The translations under genes and the position numbers were made by a program. Positions 57,486 through 64,000 of a stretch of 64,000 nucleotides of DNA are shown here, one piece after another. The stretch is from CAYMPW01 sp964558505. Lineage in GTDB: Archaea; Thermoplasmatota; Thermoplasmata; Methanomassiliicoccales; Methanomethylophilaceae. The notes under the pieces are model-generated. The model was not told the DNA's origin. It made no database searches and saw nothing but the letters and a program-made list of their open reading frames with translations. Where the stretch lies: assembly GCA_964558505.1 (NCBI GenBank), contig CAZLEI010000002.1, positions 1 through 64,000 on the forward strand, written 5' to 3'. The number at the start of each line of letters is the position of its first letter. Position 1 is the first letter of the stretch.

Positions 57486-60400
57486 ATGGACACGGTCCTG
57501 CCAGTATTCCGCAATGAGTTCGACATCCACCTTTGGAAGAAACTCGATGAAGCGGAAGCTGGGACCAAGAGGCTGCTCTCGAAGCCCGTGACGGTGCAAT
57601 CCGTCGTGGACGAGATCCTGGAGCACCCCGGGGCCATTCATTCTTCGGTCCTTGTGAGGACCATCAGGCTCGCACAGTCCAAGGACATGCCCTACTACAG
57701 ATTGGGGATCCCGAAGCTGGTCAACCGCCGCAGCATAAACGATTACGCCCCGGCCATCGCGGCCGCGGATGTCTTCCTGAGCATCGACGATGTCGAGTCT
57801 GCTAAATCCATGATCGAATGCATCCCGGACTGCAAGGACCTCCGTGCGTACAACACCATGGTCGGACGCATACTGCTGAAGGAGGGCGACAACACAGGTG
57901 CCAAGGCGGCCCTGATGTGTGCGTTCCGTGCCGATCCAGGTTACATGGAGGTCTACACGCCCCTTCATCAGGCGGACCCCAATGGCGGCTGGATGTACCG
58001 CAGGAACATCGAGCTCGTCCGCCGCGGCGAGGTACCGCTCCCCTACGGAGGGAATCTCCAGGAGACCTATGCCGAGAAGCTGTACGGGATATACTGGAAC
58101 TGGTACAACGGCAACAGGGACAACGTGCCGAAGGCGCTGATGGGATCGAAGGAGTACGCCCAGAAGAATCCGGAGTACATCATCGCGGCTGGCAGGATGG
58201 CCGCCGAGGACGAGGACTGGGATTCCGCCATACCGTTCTACAAGGACACCCTGAAGCTCATACCATCCTACGGGTACGTCATATCGGAGGCCGCCGAGGT
58301 CTACCGCAGATCTGGCGACCCGCTCATGGCGGTGTCGCTCATCGAGGCCGCCGCCTGCCCCATGCAGAGGGAGGAGGCCCTCGAATGCCTCATGCGCTCG
58401 TTCTCGGACATGGGCGACCGCGGCCGCGAACGCGACACCGTACGCAAGTTGCTGGAGCTGGAGACCGTGGGCGCGCCGCTCTACTACGCATGCATCGACA
58501 TATGCATCGCCGACCAGCTTTACGACGAGGCCCGCTATGCCGTCAAGGCCCTGGTCGCCACTTATCCGTCGGATGCGGAGGCCCACAAGCGCGATGCCGA
58601 GATCGACATGCGCACCAACCATCCCGCCGACGCCCAGAAGGCCGCGTCCGAGGCCATACGCCTGGACCCCAAGGATGCGGATGCCAGGTTCATACGCGGA
58701 CGCGCCCATTTCGCCCAGGGCCACAACGACCCTGCGATAAAGGACCTCTCGACCGCATACAAGCTCGACCCCGGGCACGTGGAGGCGCTTCGCGTCCTGA
58801 AAGAGGTCTACAAGGGCCTCAGGGATTTCTCCAACACGATCGACACTTGCGACAAGATCGTCACCATAGACCCGAGGGATGCCGCGACGATGATCGACAT
58901 GGGGGTCGCGATGGACTCCCTGGGGGAGCCAGGATCCATGGACGTCTACCGGAAGGCGCTGTCCACCGACCGCTCGCCGCAGACCTTCGTCAACGTGATC
59001 TCGATGCTGGCAGGTTCCGGCAGGTACGAGGACACGCTTGCCCTGTGCGACGAGTACAGGGCACATCAGAAGTACGCCCTGGTCAACAGGATCGCGGGCA
59101 ATGCGCACTATGCGCTCGGAAGGTACGACGAGGCATCCCGTTCCTATGGACTGTCCCTCACCCAGGCAAACGATCCGAAGGTCTGGAACTCCAAGGGGAT
59201 GGCGGACGAGAAGCGCGGCGACCTCAATGCCGCGTGGTCCGCGTTCACCAAGGCGGCCGCCATGGACCCGAACGATCCCGAATACCGTCTGTCATTGGCC
59301 TCTGTGAAAGAGAGGAAGAATGACATGAAAGGCGCGATCGCGCATCTCGACGCGGCGATCGACCTCGACCCGAGGTGCGGGTACGCATGGAACCGCAAGG
59401 GGCACATATTCCAGGGCATGGGGGACAACGAGAAGGCGCTGGACTCGTTCACGAGGGCATGCGACCTGAATCCAAGGGACCGCGACTCTCTCGCCGGGAG
59501 GCTGGACGTCTGCCTGTCGATGGGGGACAATGCCAAGATAATCGAAGCATGCGATTCCATGCTCGACAAGTACCCGGATGACACCAAGAGCATAATCGCG
59601 GAGTTCCACGCGTACACGGCGATGGGCAGGAGCGATGAGGCCAGGGAGTACATCGACAATGTTTACTATTCGAATTCAAGATCGGTCCCGGCCCTCATGG
59701 CCAGGAAGCAGATCATGTGGGAGCTCGGAGAGGTCAATGCCGAGATAGAGGCCTGCAGGAGGATCCTCCAGTTCAAAGAGGATCAGGACGTCCGTGCCGA
59801 CCTTGACGCTGCCATGGCCCGTGCGGGGCTGTCACTCCAAGGATCCAGGTCCGCCGGCAGCGACCAGTGCCAGAACGCAGGGTACAAGCGGGCGATGACC
59901 GGAGCCATCTCGGACACGTCGGAGCTGCGTTCGATCGCAGAGCAGCTGTGCTCTGAGAAAGAGTACGTCGCGGCCGTGCAGATAGGCGCACTGATAGTCG
60001 CCAAGGCCCCCGCGTCCATAAAGAGCTACGTGTCCAAGATGGAGATCCACCTCATGGCCCAGGACAGGGTGGGTGCGATGGCCACCTTGGACGATGCGCT
60101 CAGCAAGTTCCCCAGGAACGGGACGCTCCTGGAGCTGCAGGGGGACCTCCACTCGTCCAACGGCGATCACGCGAAGGCATTGAGCTCGTACGAGGCGTCC
60201 ATCGTGTCCGGGCGCGAGATCTCATCGATATACATCAAACGCGGCAGGGAGCAGGAGCATCTGGGACAGATGGAGGCGGCCGCCAACAGCTATTCCCTGG
60301 CATCCATACGCGACCCCAAGGACCCGGCAATCCACCTCCGTCTGGCGGAGCTCTACGAGTCGCTCGGCAGGGACCCGGCCGCGGAGCGCAGCTACGATTC

Positions 60401-61181
60401 CGCGATATCGCTCTCCCCCAACGACGCCAAGGTCTTGCTGGCCAAGGCCAAGTACTGTGACAGGAGGAAGGACACCCGCAGCCTGCTGTTCCTGTATGAG
60501 AAGATGCTCATGAGCGATTCAACTCCCGGGCAGAGGTCCGAGTTCTCGGCGATACTCAGGCGCACGGGCCTGACCGCAGAAGCGAAGGTGATAGAATCGC
60601 TGGATCCCGGGCAAGTGGGCACAGGCCCCAAAGGGCTGCCGCAGCCGCCCGCCATGTTCAGGAAACCGGTGGTCACCGGTTCCGCGATCAGGAGGACCGC
60701 CGAGCGCGTGCTCAAGCATGCGTACAATACGGGAATGGCGCTGAACGACCCCGGCCTCGGTTCCGGGCTGGACATACCCGATGCGATGATGGAGAAGGTC
60801 ATGGAGTACCTGTCGGACATCGAGGAGTACGGCGACATCGTCCCGTTCACGCCCGCTTACGAGAGGCTCGAGGTCCTGTCGCGCGACGCGATACTCAACG
60901 CCCGCATCACCGACATCGACAACAACACGGTCCTCTCCATACCCTGCGCCTACATGGCGTCGGGCGCGGAGGACGCGGACGAGGCGAAGACGGTCATAGC
61001 GTACACGCACAGGGCGTTGACCTGCATCGTGGACGAATCCAAGATGTCCGCCAAGGACGAGACGATGGCCAAAGAGGTCGCGGCCGCAGGCGGCATGACC
61101 ATGTATCAGATCATCAACTCGTACAAGGTGGGGCCGTATGAGGCCAAGGCGATAAAGGAACTGTCCCTGAAGCCTCAGTAA
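57486..61181 (+). CDS. Large tetratricopeptide-repeat protein
   Basis: This 1231-residue soluble protein contains many TPR units between about residues 190 and 1020, for example A-IRLDPKDADARFIRGRAHFAQG and the repeated pattern ending LDP or MDPND, interrupted by a less regular stretch near 790-850. The N-terminal 110 residues and the last 180 residues (from about 1050, including RTAERVLKHAYNTG) are not TPR. It should be a protein-interaction scaffold; partners unknown. A TATA element (TTTTATCTA, 57455-57463) is 27 nt before the ATG, giving a leaderless mRNA. No neighbour explains its role. It overlaps the convergent truD by 7 nt and ends in TAA. Confidence 0.88.
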   Translation: MDTVLPVFRNEFDIHLWKKLDEAEAGTKRLLSKPVTVQSVVDEILEHPGAIHSSVLVRTIRLAQSKDMPYYRLGIPKLVNRRSINDYAPAIAAADVFLSIDDVESAKSMIECIPDCKDLRAYNTMVGRILLKEGDNTGAKAALMCAFRADPGYMEVYTPLHQADPNGGWMYRRNIELVRRGEVPLPYGGNLQETYAEKLYGIYWNWYNGNRDNVPKALMGSKEYAQKNPEYIIAAGRMAAEDEDWDSAIPFYKDTLKLIPSYGYVISEAAEVYRRSGDPLMAVSLIEAAACPMQREEALECLMRSFSDMGDRGRERDTVRKLLELETVGAPLYYACIDICIADQLYDEARYAVKALVATYPSDAEAHKRDAEIDMRTNHPADAQKAASEAIRLDPKDADARFIRGRAHFAQGHNDPAIKDLSTAYKLDPGHVEALRVLKEVYKGLRDFSNTIDTCDKIVTIDPRDAATMIDMGVAMDSLGEPGSMDVYRKALSTDRSPQTFVNVISMLAGSGRYEDTLALCDEYRAHQKYALVNRIAGNAHYALGRYDEASRSYGLSLTQANDPKVWNSKGMADEKRGDLNAAWSAFTKAAAMDPNDPEYRLSLASVKERKNDMKGAIAHLDAAIDLDPRCGYAWNRKGHIFQGMGDNEKALDSFTRACDLNPRDRDSLAGRLDVCLSMGDNAKIIEACDSMLDKYPDDTKSIIAEFHAYTAMGRSDEAREYIDNVYYSNSRSVPALMARKQIMWELGEVNAEIEACRRILQFKEDQDVRADLDAAMARAGLSLQGSRSAGSDQCQNAGYKRAMTGAISDTSELRSIAEQLCSEKEYVAAVQIGALIVAKAPASIKSYVSKMEIHLMAQDRVGAMATLDDALSKFPRNGTLLELQGDLHSSNGDHAKALSSYEASIVSGREISSIYIKRGREQEHLGQMEAAANSYSLASIRDPKDPAIHLRLAELYESLGRDPAAERSYDSAISLSPNDAKVLLAKAKYCDRRKDTRSLLFLYEKMLMSDSTPGQRSEFSAILRRTGLTAEAKVIESLDPGQVGTGPKGLPQPPAMFRKPVVTGSAIRRTAERVLKHAYNTGMALNDPGLGSGLDIPDAMMEKVMEYLSDIEEYGDIVPFTPAYERLEVLSRDAILNARITDIDNNTVLSIPCAYMASGAEDADEAKTVIAYTHRALTCIVDESKMSAKDETMAKEVAAAGGMTMYQIINSYKVGPYEAKAIKELSLKPQ

Positions 61182-62479
61182 CGGAACATCTCGGCCTTCA
61201 TGAACTCCCTCATGAGGCAGGTGGCGTAGTTCCCTTTGGTGAGCGAGAAGCTGACATCGTACCCGCCGTCGGCCATGGAGTACTTCAGGTCCTGCACCGG
61301 GCACACGATCTCCCTCTTGCTCCCTTTGGAGCTGCAGCGGTCGAGTCCCGGGACGATGAAATCCTCTTTCTTCAGGCCTTCTTTTTCCACGACCGCCCTC
61401 TCGATCTCGCCCATCTCCCCTCCGGCGAACTCTGAATCGCTGCCGAACAGGGTGACGGCCACGAAGGACCTCTTCATGCGCACTTGTCTCTCGACGAGGT
61501 CGAGGTTCTTGCGGGTGGCGGTGACCGGACGGTCGTGATCGGGGGTGCCGGAAGCATCCACGGGGATGACGACATCGCCGTCGACCGGCATGTTGAGCGG
61601 TATGCCGCGTGCCATCCTCTCGCTGAGCATCAGGTTGAACAGGTAGGACTGGTAGGCGTGGACGAACATCATCTGCAGGTTCCTGGGCATGCATTCTATT
61701 GCCCCGCGGTAATCGTCGGGGCGGGAGATCAGGTGCTCCACCATGATCTTCTCGAAGGACATGTTCTTGGGCATCTCCTGCACCAGGCCGCTGTAGTCCT
61801 CTGCGCCCGCGAGCTTCGCCCTCGCCTCGCTTATCTCGTCCCCTTCCAGGTCCGAAGGGGCGGATATGTACGCCTTGACGGCGCCTTCCAGGTCGCCGCG
61901 GACTATCTTCTCGCCCACGATGTGGGTGATCGGACGGACGACGCCGAATCTCTGCACGCCGAAATAATTCGGGAATCCGCCGACGGCGCCCACGTCCGAT
62001 ATGACGGAGTCGAGGGTGGATCCGATAGATCCGACGTCCATGTCGCATTCCTTCACGCGTATGGAGAATGAATTGCCGATCAGGTCGCCGATCCTGACTC
62101 CCCTCTTGGCACGGTAGGCGTTCTCTATGGACACGTCCTTGAGGTCGATCCTCTCCAGGTCCTGCACGGGGCATTCGAAGGACATGAGCTGCGTCGTGAC
62201 GGCGCGCTTGTCCTTGGTCCCTGCGAATCCTATGCGCTCCCTGGAGCATCCAAGCTCCCTGGACATGAGCCTGACGAGGCGGTTCGTCTCCCAGTTCCTG
62301 CTGGTGACGTCCGCGACGGCGAATTTGCCGTTCTCGGCCTCTGGCGGCCGCTCCGATATCTCCCCGACGATGAAATCCTCGGGTTCCGCCTTCAGGCGTC
62401 CCCCGGTGCCCTCGGCCGTGCTGAGGTAATATAGCATCCCGACATCCGCTTCCGCGGTGTCGCATCTGCGGTATTGCAT
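61175..62479 (-). CDS. truD: tRNA pseudouridine(13) synthase TruD
   Basis: TruD makes pseudouridine at position 13 of tRNA. The 434-residue protein has motif I RLKAEPEDFIVGEI, the catalytic motif GFAGTKDKRAVTTQ with Asp90, and NYFGVQRFG. The TruD insertion domain lies around 200-330. The ATG at 62479 (MQYRRCDTAEAD) follows the rpoL stop by 2 nt, so the two genes are cotranscribed. Its 3' end overlaps that of the TPR gene. Confidence 0.95.
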   Translation of the reverse strand: MQYRRCDTAEADVGMLYYLSTAEGTGGRLKAEPEDFIVGEISERPPEAENGKFAVADVTSRNWETNRLVRLMSRELGCSRERIGFAGTKDKRAVTTQLMSFECPVQDLERIDLKDVSIENAYRAKRGVRIGDLIGNSFSIRVKECDMDVGSIGSTLDSVISDVGAVGGFPNYFGVQRFGVVRPITHIVGEKIVRGDLEGAVKAYISAPSDLEGDEISEARAKLAGAEDYSGLVQEMPKNMSFEKIMVEHLISRPDDYRGAIECMPRNLQMMFVHAYQSYLFNLMLSERMARGIPLNMPVDGDVVIPVDASGTPDHDRPVTATRKNLDLVERQVRMKRSFVAVTLFGSDSEFAGGEMGEIERAVVEKEGLKKEDFIVPGLDRCSSKGSKREIVCPVQDLKYSMADGGYDVSFSLTKGNYATCLMREFMKAEMFRY

Positions 62480-62481
62480 GG

Positions 62482-62736
62482 TCACTCTTTGAGTGTGCCG
62501 TAGTATTCGGAGACCGTCTTGGATGCGCTCTTCAGAGCGTCGAGGGGGCTGCCCTTCTTGACTTCGATGAAAACGCCCTTGTCGCAGAGCTCGGGGTGTT
62601 TGTCGATCAACCTGACGACCTCGACGTCCTTGTTGTCCCTGAGCACCTTCATGATGGGTGCGATGAGGGTCATGTCCGCGTCTTTGAAGCGCACGGTGAC
62701 TGTCTTGTCCGTCTGTTCGACAATGTAAGGCTGCAT
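62482..62736 (-). CDS. rpoL: DNA-directed RNA polymerase subunit L
   Basis: This 84-residue protein fits archaeal RpoL (Rpb11-like), which pairs with subunit D in RNA polymerase assembly. It has the order beta strand, DADMTLIAPIMKVLRD helix (the DHTF-type motif is altered), central VVRLIDKHPEL and the C-terminal SPLDALKSASKTVSEYY helix. A TATA element (CTTTAAG, minus strand, 62759-62765) 27 nt upstream implies a leaderless message. It is coupled to truD. Some divergence from the family consensus lowers confidence slightly. Confidence 0.85.
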   Translation of the reverse strand: MQPYIVEQTDKTVTVRFKDADMTLIAPIMKVLRDNKDVEVVRLIDKHPELCDKGVFIEVKKGSPLDALKSASKTVSEYYGTLKE

Positions 62737-62804
62737 AGGGCATCATCGATGAATCGTTCTTAAAGCTTTTGCGCTTAAAGACGCGCGGAAGGAGCATGCG
62801 GCCG

Positions 62805-64000
62805 TCATTCGCACCCGCAGTCGTCGCCGGATTCCTCGCCTTCGCTCTCCGGGCCCTGCATCTCGTACATCTCGACGACCTCGCGGACGGTGGTGCACTG
62901 CTCGGCGTCCTTGTCGTCGCGGACGCGGCCGGTGAACCTCGGGAACCTGATCCCCAGGCCGGCGCCTTCTTTCACGGAGTCCATGGCCGCGGTGTGCGTC
63001 GGGCTGACGCTGATCTCCGCGCCGACTACCTCCAGGACAACGGACGGGTCGAACCACACATCGGGCGTCATCCTGGCATCCACATTCGATGGGCAAGAGC
63101 CAGACTTGTATCTGTCCAGCATATCGGGCAGGCCGTCCAGGAATGCATCGTCGAAGCCTGTGCCCAGTTTGCAGACTGTGCAGAACCTCCCGGTCTCGTT
63201 GTCGAAGACGGCCATCAGCAGCGCCCCGTATCTTCCGGCGCGCTTGCCCATGCCGTAGAACGCCCCGACTACGGCTAGGTCGAAGGAGTCCGTGAGCGTC
63301 GCGTGGTAGTCCTTCTTGTACTTGATCCAGAGGAATCCTCTGGATCCGGCACGGTACACCGAGGCCTCGCCGGTGGATTTGGCCATTATCCCCTCGCACC
63401 CGGCCTCGATGGCCTCGGAGAAGAACTCCTCGCCCTCCTCGGAGGAGCCGATGAGCCTCATCGTGGTCATCTGCACCTGATCGGAGATGTCGAAGGATTC
63501 CGACAGGGTCCTGCGCCTCTCTGGGTACGGGCGGCCGGTCAGGTCCTCCCCGTCCAGGTACAGGCAGTCGAACATGAATATCCTCACGGGCACGTCCCTG
63601 ACGGCATCGTCCATCCCGTGCTTGCGCCTGCGGTGGGTCACGGTCTGGAACGGGAGCATGTGCCCGGTCGTGCCGTCGACGGCGACGCATTCGCCCTCGA
63701 TCACGGCCTCCCTGCCCTTCAGATGCGACCTCAGCGCCTCCACGATGTCGGGGAAGTTCCCGGTAAGGTCCTCCAGCCTGCGGGAGTACAGCCTGCCGCC
63801 GTCCTTCCCGATATGCGCCTGGACCCTGATCCCGTCGTACTTGTACTCCATGGCGCAGGACCCGCCCATCTTGACCACGACCTCCGCGATGGAGGGCAGG
63901 CGTTCGGCGAGCATGACCTTCACGGGGTTGTCCAGGGACAGGCGCATGGCGCGGATGGCCTCCATCCCGCCGGATGCGATGGTCTCGGCCACGAGGCCGA
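62805..64000 (-). CDS. lig: ATP-dependent DNA ligase, 3' part (runs off the window)
   Basis: The visible 398 residues hold the nucleotidyltransferase core of an archaeal ATP-dependent DNA ligase: catalytic lysine in EYKYDGIRVQAH, motif III FMFDCLYLDGEDL, motif IV EGIMAK, motif V WIKYKKDY and the OB-fold RFPRFTGRVRDDK motif VI region. The N-terminal DNA-binding domain lies beyond position 64000. The C-terminus ends in an acidic, Cys-containing tail (DDCGCE). It seals nicks in replication and repair. Confidence 0.94.
   Translation of the reverse strand, partial: GLVAETIASGGMEAIRAMRLSLDNPVKVMLAERLPSIAEVVVKMGGSCAMEYKYDGIRVQAHIGKDGGRLYSRRLEDLTGNFPDIVEALRSHLKGREAVIEGECVAVDGTTGHMLPFQTVTHRRRKHGMDDAVRDVPVRIFMFDCLYLDGEDLTGRPYPERRRTLSESFDISDQVQMTTMRLIGSSEEGEEFFSEAIEAGCEGIMAKSTGEASVYRAGSRGFLWIKYKKDYHATLTDSFDLAVVGAFYGMGKRAGRYGALLMAVFDNETGRFCTVCKLGTGFDDAFLDGLPDMLDRYKSGSCPSNVDARMTPDVWFDPSVVLEVVGAEISVSPTHTAAMDSVKEGAGLGIRFPRFTGRVRDDKDAEQCTTVREVVEMYEMQGPESEGEESGDDCGCE

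Noticed and set aside
57450..59108. Long open frame antisense to the TPR gene
   Set aside because: It mirrors the GC-rich codon pattern of the TPR gene, has no family resemblance, promoter or ribosome-binding site.

Overview
The window reads as a 64 kb chromosomal segment of a methanogenic archaeon, most likely of the order Methanomassiliicoccales (Thermoplasmata). This assignment is inference. It rests on archaeal information-processing genes (Sm-like protein, ribosomal proteins L37e and eS1, class I lysyl-tRNA synthetase, topoisomerase VI, Sec61-beta, RpoL, archaeosine synthase ArcS, archaeal-type DNA ligase), on heterodisulfide reductase subunits HdrB and HdrC, and on a four-subunit pyruvate:ferredoxin oxidoreductase. 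Every coding sequence I could place ends in TGA or, in about six cases, TAA. None ends in TAG, as expected for an organism that reserves TAG for pyrrolysine. Many genes have a TATA box about 27 nt upstream of the start codon, which implies leaderless or nearly leaderless mRNAs.

Layout. 0.1-4.6 kb: lsm-rpl37e-purF, divergent from a three-gene ABC exporter. 4.6-9.2 kb: a compact minus-strand operon (Get3/ArsA-like ATPase, lysine-rich protein, AMMECR1, dihydroorotase PyrC, Cys-cluster protein). 9.3-12.8 kb: intron-containing tRNA-Met, ribosomal protein eS1, hdrCB and a ModE/LysR-type regulator whose 5' end lies inside an insertion sequence (12.78-14.16 kb). 14.2-22.6 kb: tRNA-Glu, DEAD-box helicase, TerC, ZIP transporter, divergent nikR, an acidic repeat protein, a cation/proton antiporter and Sec61-beta. 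22.7-32 kb: lysS, top6BA, a zinc-ribbon membrane protein, a DRG-type GTPase, hisS, RNase H and a bacterial-type panD. 32-40 kb: FUSC-like membrane protein, an iron/cobalamin-type ABC importer, tRNA-Asp, a TetR-radical SAM operon with a strong palindromic operator, and a CBS-ParB protein. 40-45.7 kb: PEP synthase divergent from porGDAB.

45.7-49.8 kb is the most accessory part: two convergent DUF4143-type AAA ATPases, a 5' fragment of a group II intron between them, a decayed reading frame interrupted only by TAG, and a lone 5S rRNA gene. 49.8-64 kb: acyl-CoA synthetase, DUF92 protein, a pyrBI operon with two small extra genes, arcS, a candidate small RNA, tRNA-Gly, a 1231-residue TPR protein, rpoL-truD and the 3' part of a DNA ligase gene that runs off the window.

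Functionally, POR and PEP synthase link acetyl-CoA, pyruvate and PEP for biosynthesis. HdrBC belongs to the methanogenic heterodisulfide system; its HdrA and hydrogenase partners are not in this window. PyrC and PyrBI supply early pyrimidine steps and PurF opens purine synthesis. NikR, ZIP, TerC and the FecCD-type importer form a metal-handling theme. No CRISPR array, prophage or riboswitch was recognised.
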